This document shows, in pieces, positions 36,001-48,990 of a stretch of 64,000 nucleotides of DNA (its first letter is position 1; each line of letters opens with the position of its first letter). Location of the stretch: contig CANTUR010000126.1 in NCBI GenBank assembly GCA_947683625.1, positions 1,178,001-1,242,000 of the forward strand, in the 5' to 3' direction. This stretch comes from Mallotus nudiflorus (lineage: Eukaryota; Streptophyta; Magnoliopsida; Malpighiales; Euphorbiaceae). Made by a program: the position numbers and the translations under genes. Below the pieces are notes generated by a model. The model was not told the DNA's origin. It saw only the letters and a program-made list of their open reading frames with translations, and ran no database searches.

Positions 36001-36337
36001 CTTCAATACTTAAATAGGTACCGTAGCACTGGCTCACTAAATTTGGTCATGAGGTGACCGTATGATTACTACTAAGCACTTGCTTTCTGTGGATGTTTCG
36101 CTTTTAGCATGTCAAAAACAGTACAACTAAGCACTGCAATCATTACAATATTGTGGCATCTTCTTATTTTTTGCAATTCGCATGCACACGAGCTGGACAA
36201 CTGCACATTTTGGTATGCTAGTTGTTACATCTTCAAACACTTATTTTGATTTCCATTCTTTGAAGGGATTGCTGGAGAATACTGACAAGGATAGAATCAG
36301 AAGACTGTTGAGACTAAAACCTCCTACTGAATTCTGA
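33049..36337 (+). pseudogene. LOLITA: LOLITA-like copy 2, first splice donor lost
   Basis: The five exon counterparts are 33049-33101, 34755-34868, 35319-35398, 35812-35936 and 36266-36337, the same lengths as in copy 1. All coding frames are open, with substitutions H-to-R, A-to-T, E-to-K, S-to-L, V-to-M, V-to-G and R-to-H. The decisive change is at intron 1: copy 1 has CG|GTATGC, copy 2 has CG|GGACGC, so the GT donor (33102-33103) is gone. All other splice sites remain GT-AG. Unless a cryptic donor is used, the first 18 codons cannot be joined to the rest. Likely a recent pseudogene; loss of constraint fits the several non-conservative changes. Confidence 0.82.
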
Positions 36338-37469
36338 GTAGAAAAGCTGCTTGGTGTAAACCGGACAAATGGCAATGATCCCTTGGTTTTTTTTGTATCA
36401 TATGGAAAGCACAGTTGGAACTTATCGTCTCTAAATGATTGTCATTATTATTTGTCCACACTATTTTTTTTTGTGCTTAGCTACTCATTGTCCCCTATTT
36501 AGATCCCGAGTTTTTTTTTTTTCCTTACCAGTTACCAATGAAAATTCGAAACTTGCTGTATCAATATTTTAAATTGGAGGAGTGCCATGAATTCAAAATT
36601 TGATAAAAGTATACATTGTTTAAACAATCATTTTGAGACTGGAATTGGCAGAGAAAAATAAAATCATCGAAGTGGGCTAAACCTTATGGTTTATGCACAA
36701 AACCTTATTCAAGAGAAACAGAAACTTTTTGAATTCACGATTTTATTACAGCATGTAAAGTTGCCCAAATGGAAGCTATTCCCAAGTGCTGAAAAAATCA
36801 GAAGGAAAAATTTTAGGGTTCTAATAGAAGGTGCAAACAGGTACCTTCTGGTGTATTTCCATTTCTGTGTACAAGTTCCCTCCATATTTCTTTCCTGTCA
36901 TGCTGGCCGGCTAAGCAAGGATTATTCAATTAACTAATCCATTTGCCATTTAGTTAATTCCTAGCTACAGTGTTTCATATTATAATAAATAGATTATTAT
37001 TATTTTTTTTAATTTATCTGTGGTATCGAATTTCTCTTTTTCGAAATGCAGCTGCATTCTTGGATTCCTTGTTATATTCTCTCAAGAAAGTGTCGTCTGC
37101 AATGAAAGCTATAAACACTAGATGGTTGGCAGAAGAAAAAAAGAATGTCTTGTAAGTCGTTTTTTCCGATTAAGTTAAGGAAAAATTTAAAATGATTTTA
37201 GCTTTAGGATAAGTTTGACTACAATCAGAAAATCAGAATGCTTGAAAAGTTATATTGTATTAAACATCATTTACTATTCTAATCTGATTTGCTAGCCTGT
37301 CGATTCATTCAAGGAAAGATGTTGACTTGGTTAAGCATCTGTGACTAATATTCTGAGATTGTCTGATCGAGGACCACTAAGAGGATATGCTGAATTAATC
37401 CGTACCATATAGTAATATCATTCCCTGGTGTTATCCTCCAATATTGGAGGTTGAGAAAGGAGGAGAAAA
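36338..37469 (+). other. Region between LOLITA-like and SPX, copy 2
   Basis: Counterpart of 26740-27865. The two exon-like blocks remain open: 36752-36841 (HVKLPKWKLFPSAEKIRRK...) and 37051-37152 (AFLDSLLYSLKKVSS...). Several amino-acid changes separate the copies (five in the 83-codon frame at 36686-36937). No recognised product. Confidence 0.3.
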
Positions 37470-39442
37470 ATGAAATACGGTAAGATACTTCGCAGTGAGG
37501 TTGAAAGAACTTTTCGTGGATGGAAATGGCAGTTCATATCATACAAGAAGTTGAAGAAGCAGTTGAAGCTGATTTATCGTAGATCTGGAGGACCAATTAT
37601 CACCACTGCTAGAAGATGCCCCAGATTTGCAACTAGAAGATTTTTGGAAGTGAATAATAGGACTCTTAGAATCGGTTTTTCAAGATTATTAGATACGGCC
37701 CTTAACTTCACAGGTACGTTTGTTTTCCTTTTCTTTATCCTGGGTGAATATTGAGTAACATCGATGAAATTTTTCTGGGAATATGATACCAAAGATTAGG
37801 CAAATCTTGTAGTATTTGATAGAATGTTTAAAGACATGAGCTTGGTGCATACAAAGTAGCGAGTCTCATGCATTTAGATGCCTTCTATATATAAATTTTT
37901 TGACTAGATTCCTGAAACCTGATGCTACAACTCCTGCTAATGATAAAAGGATGTCTGGATAACATCCAAGGAACACCTGATAGTTGACAATTTTTAGCAG
38001 GCCAATAACTGGTAGGTCCAAACAGTTGCAACTTTTGCTTGAACAGCAGGCAATAATGAGTCTTACACAACTAACTCTATGGCTGTAATGCCAGGATATG
38101 TTGTAATTGAATAGCTTCTCCATTTCAAAATGTTCATTTTTCACACACTTTTCATCCTCAAGAAACCTGTAAGCTCTAGGCAAATATAAAGAGCTATTTA
38201 CCATTTTATAGTAAAAAATAAAAATATTCTTCAATTTGTGGTGCTTTTGAAAGTATTTCTTATTTTATGGTAAAAAAATTTAAAAAAAAAAAAAATTGAA
38301 AAACTCATTCCACCAAAGCCTGTGGCTGAAAGCCTAAGGAGACAATGTGTAGATAGTCAAAATGTAAACCCATTCCACCAATGCCAATGGCAACGGACAG
38401 CAAGTTTTCTTCCTCTTTCCTTTAATTGGGTGGTTGTAACCTTTGCTAAAATGTGCTGCCTTTTAAACTTAACTATACTATACGGTAATTCGACCTTTTA
38501 ATACGTAGCTAGTTGTATATTCTATATGCTGGCCTTTTTTTTTTTTTTTTTATCATATAAACATTATTTAAATTTTTGTAAAAAGTAATAAATATAATTT
38601 TTTTATTCATACAAATTGTTAAATGTAGCCAATATAATTATATATAACTAGTTGAAGATCTGCAAGTACTGTGGATATAATTATTAATATATCATATATA
38701 ATAGATAGATTTTTTTAAATTTTTTAATGTGTATAAAATGTGTAGTATATTCAGAAAAAGTAAATATAATTAGGCTGAATTACTATTTGTCTGATATAGT
38801 TTGCTATATTATATTATTTGAATATATTATATTATTTACCCCTAATTTACAAAATATATTGGTATTATTAACTAATTGTTTAACAAAATATATGTTAAAT
38901 TAAATTATCATTAACTGAATATAAAAATGATAATTTTATTAAAAATATTTTAATAAAAAATAAAATAGCAAATTTTATTTTTAATATGTTCAAAATTTTA
39001 ATCAAATAACAACTAATTACTTCCAAATTTCAAATATTTTTACTTAAATGTTAACTTAAAATATTTATATTGTATGAACAAAATTAGCCAAGTAAAGTCT
39101 CTTTTAACTGTAAAATTTGATTTTTATTTGAATTGTTAGTTTAGATTACTGAGTAAATAAATTATATTTATTCTAATTTAAGAGAAAATTACAATCACCT
39201 TCTGAGTTTTGTTCTAATTGACTACTTCATCCATGTATTTTCAAAAGTATATCAGTTCGATGATCCCATCATATCATCTTGGCGCAGCACTCAAACGAAG
39301 AACATTTGTGCTAATAAATGAAGACCTTGTGATACTTAATTTATTTTCATTTGTTGCTTTACATCTTTATTTTTATTTGTTCTAATACTAGTTATGACAT
39401 ATTAATTATTATTATTTTCTTTTCACCATTTTACTCTCTCTT

Positions 39443-39546
<104 letters not shown>

Positions 39547-39594
39547 CATCTTATTTATATTCTTGTGTTACTTTTAAATTAATAATATTTTTAA

Positions 39595-40093
39595 GGAATA
39601 AATACAATTTTGATCTCTGTGATTTTGTCTTTTGGCAAAATTAACTTGTGGGTTTTTTTTTTTTTAAGTATTATGTGTTTCACATTTTTTACATTTTAGT
39701 ACCCTTTTAACAAATATCGTTATTTTTTTATGAAAAAAAATTACTATAATTTTAATAATAAATTTATTTTATATATGATTTACGATCAATCTAACTAATT
39801 GGTTATTTTTAAAAATATTGTAAATTTATTTTAAAAATTATTTATTTTTAATCATAATTATATTAAAAATATATCTAAATTTGATTTTTTTTATGTTTAT
39901 TATAGTTACTCATGATTTTGGCATTGAAAGTGCATATTTTTTTACATTAAAACATATATTTTAAACAACATTTGTAAGAAGGGTACTAAAGTGTAAAAAA
40001 AATAAAACACATGATACTTAAAAATAAAAAAAAAACTATAGGACTGGTTTTATCAAAATGCAAAACCACAAAAATTAAAATTGTACTTATCCC
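39595..40093. mobile_element. MULE-type MITE in SPX intron 2 (copy 2)
   Basis: Counterpart of the copy 1 element with the same flanking TATTTTTAA (39586-39594, 40094-40102), so the insertion predates the duplication. Left end is changed to GGAATAAATACAATTTT. Confidence 0.82.
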
Positions 40094-41119
40094 TATTTTT
40101 AATTAACTATTTCCACATATTCTACACTCTTATTATTATTCATAAAAATTAATAATAATTTTTATATAATTTTAATATTTAAACCTATATAATTATTATT
40201 GTTATTATTTTAAATTACCTATATATTATACAAAACATTTAAATGAAATAACCACATTATTATGATTATTATTATTATTATTATTATCCTTTCATAATTG
40301 TGTAATAATTAGACCATGATTGATTTCTATTATTATAATTACTAACTACTTATTGTGTTCAACAATCAATTGAGTACTGATTGAAGTCAAACCATCAATT
40401 GAGATCAAAATTCATAAAATGCTCGTTTTGTCCATTTCACCACTTAGGCGAAATGGACAAATATTGAAAAAAATTTTTTTGCACTTTTTATTATTGAATT
40501 GGCAGAATAAATTTTTCACTAGTTCCAATAGCAAAATTTTTGCCGCTTATCCTTACTTTCACCATCTCAATCAAGACTAACTTAAATTGGAAAAAAATTT
40601 CGAAGTTACTGCTAGAAGGGAAATATTTTTCACCATTAGGAGTTGTATTGATGACCTTGGGCATTGCAAGGCAGCCGCTCGACTACTGGACTTTACTAAT
40701 CAGACAGGATTCTTTTTGAGTAAATATTTTGTACATAAGGTCTTATGATTCTTAAAAACATAGTCCTTGCTCTTATTTTAATTGTTCTTTAAAACAGGAC
40801 TAGTAAAGATTGTCAAGAAGCACAACAAGAAGACAGGTATAACCTTTGAGTTATCTGCCATGCCAAGTGTAATGCAACAATCTTTCTTCTCCACCGATCT
40901 GCTTTACAACCTTATGAAGGAGACTGGAGCAATGCTGGCTCGCCTGTTTCTTCCTGAGGACCCTTAATGCCCATTTCAAGCTAGCCAATGTTGATACCAA
41001 GAAGAAAGAGCCTAGACATCATTTGTGAGACAATGCAATGCCACACATCCTTTTGTTAAATGGCTATGAAAGTGGTGCTATCCTTCCATGTTTGCTGGAT
41101 GATAATATTGTTACTATTA

Positions 41120-41985
41120 ACTTTCAATATTAATCAATGTCTACCAATCAAGTTAAGTTTGACCGAATATAAACTTTGAAGTAATTTATATTTTCAGGGA
41201 TAAATTAATGAAATCTTTTTATAAATTCTATCAAAGTTCTCATCATTAGAAAAATAAAACCTATTAGATTCTTGTAGCAATGTAGAAACGAGAAAAACAC
41301 ACAAAAAAAAAATCTTAATTTAGTCGAATTTATAAATGAATTGTATCTAAATTAATATTGTACATTGTTTTCTTATTATAATAATGTACATTGTAGTTAC
41401 TAATTATAACAGGATTATTTGAAATTAAAGTTTTCTTTATCATAATAATATACATTGTAATTACTAATTATAACAGGATTATATGAAATTAATGTTACCT
41501 TTAAGATCTATAAAAAAAAATTATCTTTAAGTAGTCAATCAAATATAATCTAGTTAATTTTCTTACACTATATTTGATGTGGAATAAGAAAAAGAATATT
41601 TCTTTGAAAAAAAAAAGTAAAAAAAATTAAACTTAGATGTTGGCAAAATTTATTAATTCTATGGTAAGTACTCCATAAGAAAATTAGTTACTCCTATCAT
41701 TAAATTTGGACTCTTTTAATTGTATAAATATTTATATTTATATAAATAAAATTACAACTGTTAAATTATTATTTTTTTAATTACAGTTATTGATTATTTT
41801 TATGTTTATAAATATTTAGGGGTTTTTTTGTTTGCTAGTCAATAATTACAAGGTAAGTGTAATTATTAGTGTTAATTTGACCTTTATTCCATAGTTAGTG
41901 GTTAAAATGATTCAAAAGGTGACAAACAGGCTAATCTGATCATGGTGGAATAGTTATGGGGTTAGTTTTTAATTCCGCCCCCCCC
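41120..41985. other. AT-rich spacer with a doubled ~63 bp motif
   Basis: No gene seen. A direct repeat of about 63 bases occurs at 41371-41434 and 41435-41497 (core ACATTGTARTTACTAATTATAACAGGATTAT, written here only by its ends: ACATTGTA...CAGGATTAT). The rest is AT-rich. A C9 run at 41976-41985 marks the start of less AT-rich, leader-like sequence. Confidence 0.55.
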
Positions 41986-43002
41986 CTGAAGGCACCCTAA
42001 TTCTCTCTGCCTAAATAGATCACACTCCCTATTTCGTTTCTTTCCGTTTGGCTCTGTTCAAATTTAATAAAATTGATATTTGATTCATGAAATAGTTCAG
42101 TGATGCTATTAGTTTTCTTTTTCTTCTCCAGCAATTACATATGATGCCCAAATTCATGAAATATAGTTTGTGTTAAAAGCATTGAGGTTGCAACATTCAA
42201 GACGGAAGTCTGATATTTCCCTGCAATTACAATTTGCACTTCACCTAGTAAGAATCTTTGCAACGAAAGAACCAATTAGGGAATTACGTCTCAGTCTTCT
42301 CCAAGTAAGAATCTTTCAAGCCTTTTGCCCTTTTTTTTCGCTGTTGGTATTTTGAGCATAAGGTGTTTGTTTATTTTCCTCAACGAAAAATATGAACATT
42401 AATTTTTGTATAGTCTTTTCTGAATTACAAGAAAGCAAATGGGTATCGTCACTTTCCAAAAAAAATTTGAATTTTGAATGTTTTGAGAAATTCTGATTTT
42501 TTTCCTTCATGCTTTCTTTAGCTTTTGTTTAATTTTTTTTAGTGTAATTGAGTTTATTTCTTTAGGTTTTTACCAAATTTTGAATCTTGATTGGTAGGTC
42601 GGTGAAGCAAGTGAGGTTTTGATGGAGTTTACAGAGCTTCTATCGGCTTGAAAAGCTTATAAAATGACAATGAACTGTGCATTGCAATTCTAGTGAGCTT
42701 TGGATTTAATAAAACAAAAAAAATGGCAAACATCCTTTGCAAGTGAACCTGTTATTGTTATGTTTTCAGAGTTTAGCACAAAATGAATGACATTACATTT
42801 GAAATCTTATTTCAACAATAATGAAGAAGATCGAGAAGTATGGGAAAATAAAAAATCTAAATTGATGATTTCCGTGCTTCAAATGTGTTGACCTTTACAG
42901 GATGTAAATTTCAGCTTCAGTGAACAAGGGTAGTGTTAGATTAGGCTCTTCAAGTTGTAAATGATCCTAAAAAATATTTATTTTCTGTTCATTTGAACAG
43001 GA
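41986..43002 (+). promoter_or_regulatory. Leader region of the RPC6 locus
   Basis: CT-rich leader-like sequence (TTCTCTCTGCC..., TTTCGTTTCTTTCC) at about 41986-42060 followed by intron-like sequence. A good acceptor, CATTTGAACAG at 43000, sits two bases before the RPC6 ATG. This suggests a 5' UTR intron, so the locus is not a processed retrocopy. Exact leader exons cannot be fixed without transcripts. Confidence 0.4.
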
Positions 43003-43712
43003 ATGAGCCGATTACAGGGACTAAAACGGAAACAGCCAGATTAAAGTTCTCCAGCTCAATCTCTGACAGAACATGAGCGTGCTCTCTGTAATGTGATACG
43101 AAGCAAACAGGATATGGGAATTTGGACTCGAGATATGAAACGGGAAACAAACCTTTCAGACAATGTGGTAAATAAGTCGCTGAAAGCACTTCAGATGAAG
43201 AATTTGATAAAGGCAGTGGTGAACATTCAAAACAAGGGAAGAAAACATGACACGACAACAGAATTTGAGCCATCTAAGGACATAACTGGAGGGGCATGGT
43301 ATGTTGAAGGGAACCTCGACAAACAGTTCCTAAAGCTCTTGAAAGAGGTCTGTACCAAGACAAAATTTAAGCTTAGAGTTGCCACATTGGAGGGACTTAC
43401 AGAATCAATTAAAAGGAATGGAATATTTAATACTGAATTAACGAAACAGCAAATTAAAGAGATTGCGAAGGCCTTGGTTTTGGATAATGAGATCATATAA
43501 GTTAAGAGTAATGGAATGGGAGAGTTCAGTTCTATTCCAATTGGCGAAGTTTGTTATAAATGTATAGTAAGGGCAGCACTGGAGGGGAGCCAAAAATTGG
43601 GGCGATGGCTTCCGTTCCATGCAGAGTCTGTCCACGGATAAGACAATGTACACCTGATGGTATTATCTCTCCAAAGATTTGCGTCTACTATGCCAAGTGG
43701 TTGGATTTTTGA
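43003..43712 (+). pseudogene. RPC6: RNA polymerase III subunit RPC6 (RPC34-like), disabled
   Basis: RPC6/RPC34 is the winged-helix subunit of Pol III that contacts TFIIIB. The locus reads MSRLQGLKRKQPD, a TAA (43042-43044), then in frame LTEHERALCNVIRSKQDMGIW, KGRKHDTTTEFEPSKDITGGAWY, TKQQIKEIAKALVLDNEII, a TAA (43498-43500), VKSNGMGEFSSIP..., then a one-base shift in the A5 run at 43592-43596. The last part, VPCRVCPR...CTPDGIISPKICVYYAKWLDF-stop, is the cysteine cluster and C-terminus of the family. So two in-frame stops and one frameshift break a nearly full-length copy. No introns lie in the coding part. An internal ATG (43093) would give only a 135 aa fragment with both winged helices partly lost. 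Antisense open frames here are shadows. Confidence 0.82.
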
Positions 43713-46331
43713 CTTAAATTGTGTTTGGCCACAAAAAATATGTTATGGTTTTACACAATGTAATGCTCCCAATTTTTTTTTTAAAATAAATTCTATGTCA
43801 TTTTGATTGGTTTGAATTCGATATTATGCATTATCATAGACTGCCAACACAGGTGCAATGAACTTCTGTTGCAATACTGCCTTTGCATTTGAGGGGTGAG
43901 TGTTGCTGTCTCAAGGTAAATCAATAAAATTGCAAACCATAATCATGTCTGCCTAGTTCATCATCTTTCCTATGTGTTCAGTTTTGCATCATCAGGATTA
44001 AAAGCTCTTACTCGAAAGATTTTTTTTCTTTTTTTAAATAATAGCTTCTAATATGTTGCAAGGAAATGTATTTTTGACAATTTTTAGGCCGATGAACTGA
44101 TAATAGGAACATCACTGATGTCTTGTTTGGATCAACTGGCAATCTGGCATGGCTTTGGTAATCACGGCAAGGCAAGGCAGGGGCACTCGAGAAAGACTGT
44201 AGCAACCCAAATCAGCATTAAAGAACTGAACAGGATAGTACATGTGATTGCTAGTTTAATTTTACTGTAGTCTAGTTACTTTTATATGCCATTTAAGTTC
44301 TCTGAATAAATTTTCTGCAGAGACACCAGCAATTTATTAAGTGGCCACGAATTCATTATCAAGCAGAATAGGAAGGTGGAAACCTGTACTGATTACATGT
44401 GGATGTGGCTACAAAACGACATTGTAATTTTTTGCAACCCATTAATGACCAAGTGTCATCCCCCCCTTTTCTTTTTGTACAGAATGACCAAATGTAATCT
44501 AGTAGGCACAAAATTGACCTATTCATTTTTTGAAAAAAATACATCTTCTTCTTTCAAGTGGCAAACTTTGTCTAAAATTGGGGCAGATTTGTTTGTTTCA
44601 CAATAATAGTAGGTAAAAAGGCAATAGTGTTAAAATTTTTTAAAATCAACTTATTTTTGTATAAGAAACAATTATAAAATATTTTATTTTTATTCAAAAT
44701 GATATTTATAATCAATAATATTGTATACTTTTTTTAATAATTTAACATTTATGATTAAATTTTCTCTTTATACCTAATAAATATTATCCTTATTATTATA
44801 GGTTTACACCATAATTAAGAATAATAATAGTGACTTATAAAATATATATTAGCATATAAGTTTACATTATAATTAAGAATATTAACTTGAGAATCATAAT
44901 ACAAAATCTAATATGTGTGATAGTTTAAAAATAATATAATTACTTATTATTTTTTTATTTTTATAGCTAAATACTTTTCATAATAAATTCTCCAACTTTA
45001 AAATAATTAACTGTGTACTAAAATGAAATATTATTTATTAAAATTATATAGTAAATGGATCATTATAACATAAATATACATGAAATAGTAGATTTTATTA
45101 TAAGGAAAGCAACATTCTAAAAATAATAATTTAGTGGCACAAATTTGAGGAAAAGACATATATCCACCATATCGTATATAATCAAATTTTAAATATCTCT
45201 GATAAATATTAAATTATTATATTAACTATAATTTAATAAAAATAAAACTATATTCTTAAATTAATTTTAGTTCTTAAAACTTTTATAAGCATTATTCATA
45301 TAACATTTGCTTCAAATATATATGACAAAAATTTCAGATTTGTGAACAAGTTGTATAACTTTAGCATAAAAGACCAATAACATCTAATGGTTTAGCTAAT
45401 GTACATAATTGAAAATTTTCTAATTTATTGTTTTACAATATTTTTATAGCATTCATTAGCTGTTGAATTGCTTCATAAAGATAGACAAATAAATAATAAT
45501 ATATAGTTTTGGTTAATAGATGAAATGATAAAATCATCAATAAAAAAAAAGATATCCAACTTTTTTTTTTTAATCTAGTCACTAGGATATAGAAGTAATC
45601 TTCAACGTACGTTTTAAATTTCAAAAAAAATAATATGTATTAAAAAATTAATTTTTATATTGAAGTTGCATTGCCTTAAAAAGTAAATTGTTTATCTTAT
45701 ATTTATTATAAATTATATGTTACAAAACTTAAATGATACATTGTGTAAGTATGATCAAGTAAATTTTTTTTTTTAAAAATTTATATTTTTATATAAATAT
45801 AAAAATATTTATATTTATTTAAGTTTCTATTGTTTTTAGTAGTTTTTTTTCTAAATTTTGACTCTCAAGTACTTGGATATTATTTTTATTTTTAATTTTA
45901 TTTGATTTGGACAACAGAAGTGTGATGTATATGTTAAAAGGGTATCAACCTAGTTGAGATGTTTATTTACGTAACTGATTTCTGGACTTCAGCTTTTTAC
46001 TTTAAAAAATATATAATTATTAGTTAATAGATTCTTTAATAATATGTAAATTTGTATTTTATTATTATTATTTTTTATTTATCAAATAAAATAATTGTGT
46101 ACTTTACTTTATGAATTTTTATCTTCAAATAATATAAAAAATTATGATATTATTTATTTTATTATTATTTTGATTATTAATAAAGTAGATGCAAGTATGT
46201 TTAAATAGTTATTTTTCTAAGTTTATTAAAGCAAAAAAAAAAAAAAAAAAAAGGATGCTTGCCCATGTTCTCATGTTTAGTTATGATTTCTGTGAGCACA
46301 TTATTTGAATCTTTACAACGTATTTCTTGCC

Positions 46332-46367
<36 letters not shown>

Positions 46368-47270
46368 CAATTGAACTGCAAGCTTATATATTTATTTCTT
46401 AACAAAATTATCAAAAGTAAATGTGCATTTAATTTCATTGCTAGTACGACGAATTAGTTAGATTGCTTTAGAAAATAAATTAGTTATGCAACATTCATTA
46501 TAAAATTATATATATTTTATGCATATTTAAATGATAATTTATTTAAGTACAATTGAATTAATTTTTATATCATGAGCAATTAATAAAATTTTCAATAAAA
46601 TAAAATTTATATTTTATTACTTTCTATATTTACTAAATAAAATTATTATACACTTCATTTTATAAATTTTTACGTTTAATTAAAATAAAAAAGAAAGAAT
46701 TATTATATTATTTATTTTGTTATTGTTTAAATTATTAATAAAATAGATGCAAGTAAATAGTTACTTTTATCTATTTATTGAAGTTAAAAAAAAAGTAATT
46801 TTTCGGATATATATTTGAATGTTACTATTAGGTTAATTTTAATTGTGATTTTTTTAACAAGTTTATTATTTAATTGAGATTAATTACAAATTTATCATTT
46901 AATTGAGATTAATTATTTAAAAAAATATTTTTTGAAAATAATATATATCTATTATTGTTTTAAAAATCTTATTTAATATGTAACCGGTTATTTTTATAAA
47001 TAAAATTAAAGGGTTAAAATTTAAAAAGTAAAATCTAATGATTTATGTTAGTGTGATATCTTATATAAGGACCCGCTGAACTGTACATGTACATGTACAT
47101 TGAACAAACTACCAATTTAGGAGGATATATAATAGGGAAACTGTCTTAATTTTACAGGTTATTAGAGTTTGCCAAAAACAGCCCATTAAAAAGTGGCATA
47201 TTCTCTCATTGCTTCAGATATACTTGACATATGCAGAAGTGGGTGGGGAAGAGTAAATTAAAAGACTGAT
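43713..47270. other. AT-rich intergenic stretch
   Basis: RPC6 3' flank to about 44350, then AT-rich DNA. Noted: an (A)20 run near 46233-46252, (TA)n at 46334-46364, and TGTACATGTACATGTACA at 47082-47099 upstream of the ATS3-like gene. I see no coding exon, RNA gene or complete transposon. Confidence 0.5.
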
Positions 47271-47407
47271 GTGCCCTTGTGCTGGAAAGTTCATTGATAT
47301 TACACATCATATGTTCCATTGATATTTACTTCCGTCAAAACTCAAAACCCAACCAAAGTCTTAGACACAGTCTCTATCTCCCTATCTTCTCTTTTGTTGC
47401 TGCCAAA

Positions 47408-48178
47408 ATGATGAAAGGTAAAACAGCCACATTTTTTCTGTTCCTGGTCTTCATATTCACCCTTTCACATGGTAGGTCAATCATTCCTCTGCCGCAGCCT
47501 CTCAAATCCTTCAAGATCAACACCACCCAGGTATCAATATGTTATCTAGATTCATTTGTACTATTAATTCCGAATTGTTTATGCATAGAAATAAAGAATT
47601 AGAGCCAATTTTACCAGACAGATAAGTTTGTTTCTTATTATTTTTTTGATGCATCTTTAAGTCTAAACTTAGTTGTTTTATTATTGAATCTGTGTTTTTA
47701 GAGTGCAAATAGCTGTTCTTACACAGTAAAGATAACAACAAGCTGTTCTTCAACTCGGTATACAAGAGACCAAATCAGCCTTTCATTTGGAGATGCTTAT
47801 GGCAATCAGGTCAGAATCTGAAGTACCAGATTGACCATGTTATGTTCTGTCACGGGTTTTCAAGAATTAATTAATTAATTAATGAAAAAATAGTGATTAA
47901 TTTGTGAAAATGATCAGGTATACGCTCCAAGAATAGATGATCCACGTTCAGCAACATTCGAGAGTTGCTCTACAGATACATTTGAGATAAAGGGTCCTTG
48001 CATATACCAAATTTGCTATTTGTATCTCTACAGAAGTGGCTATGATGGGTGGAAACCAAAAACTGTGACTGTTTATGGGTATTATACTAGGTCTGTTACA
48101 TATACCTATAATACTTTCATCCCTAATGATGTTTGGTTTGGCTTTAATTATTGCAATGGAGCCTTGTCCTCCACTTGA
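47408..48178 (+). CDS. ATS3: ATS3-like embryo-specific protein with PLAT-type domain
   Basis: Three exons, 47408-47530, 47702-47809 and 47918-48178 (492 nt, 163 aa), GT-AG introns in phase 0. Residues 1-22 (MMKGK...FTLSHG) form a signal peptide: charged start, hydrophobic core, small residues at the end. The mature part has CSYTVKITTSCSSTRYTRDQ, SLSFGDAYGNQVYAPR, FESCSTDTFEI, CIYQICYLYLYRSGYDGWKP and WFGFNYC. This is the PLAT/LH2-like domain of the plant ATS3 family (embryo-specific protein 3), secreted proteins of unclear biochemical role. Cysteines are conserved as in relatives and the length is complete. I chose the first of the two adjacent ATGs; an upstream open frame from 47279 is leader. 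Everything looks intact. Confidence 0.9.
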
Positions 48179-48990
48179 ACAGTATTATTTTGAAGACTTA
48201 TTTAGGCGTGTGTTGGTGTCATTTTGAAGTCTGGTAAAGCACATTTAGCTTTTGTTTTACATTTCAACTTGTGGGTTCTAATTGACAATAAGGTCTCTGT
48301 TCTAAGATAATGATAATGGTATTGGAATTATACGTTGACACAGTACATTGCAATTCCTTGGAAGAGGAAATTTTTTTTTCATTGTTCACCTATATTGCAT
48401 CATGGAAATGTCATTACAGCGTCATGGAAATGAGGATTATTTTTATTAATATTATTTTTGACAAGACAGGGCATAGCTCTAAATTGTTGTTTAGTTGGCA
48501 CTGCTCAAGCTTGGTACTAGGCGAAGGAGCAAGTCCAGCCATTTCTTGTAGTATTATTACAGATGTAATTGAATATGGAGCTGTAAGTAAAGTAAAGCGA
48601 TCCCAGGGGGATTAGGATTAGGATTTTAAGACAATACTCTCTCTGAGCCTAAGGTTTTATTTTTAATTTTCAAGGATAAGTCAAATCCATGTCCAAGTTG
48701 GACTTGGAGGAGTAAAGATAACAAAGCTGCGGCTCCTATATAAGGATACGTTCAGAGATAGGTGCCGATGCTCGTCAATTTATGAATTCTAAGGCCAGGA
48801 ATTATTCTCATCAATATTGTGATTTTGTGGGGAGTTATTCAGAGATTAGCAAGTTATTTCTTACCATCCTATAATTATTCCATTAAAAGGTGAACCTACC
48901 AGCACGGAAGCGCAAATGGATAGATTTAGCAAGTAATGGTGATCATGATCAATTTAATGACCTAACTTCATCGGAATCGAAATGGATTAT
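48179..48990 (+). repeat. ATS3 3' flank, copy 1 of a duplicated segment with promoter-like sequence
   Basis: 48240-48740 recurs at 58457-60420 (interrupted there by a ~1 kb insertion): CAATAAGGTCTCTGTTCTAAG, GGCACTGCTCAAGCTTGGTAC, CAAAGCTGCGGCTCCTATA blocks. At 48736 CTATATAAGGATA looks like a TATA box. 48740-48990 differs from the other copy, which carries a DUF1644 fragment there. The open frame 48310-48615 has no family support. Confidence 0.65.

Noticed and set aside
43227..43653. Minus-strand frames of 71-94 codons over the RPC6 locus
   Set aside because: Antisense shadows; the plus strand gives a clear RPC6 match on both sides of each lesion.
47279..47407. Longer ATS3 start at 47279
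   Set aside because: Extra 43 residues would destroy the N-terminal signal peptide; the start at 47408 gives the normal layout.
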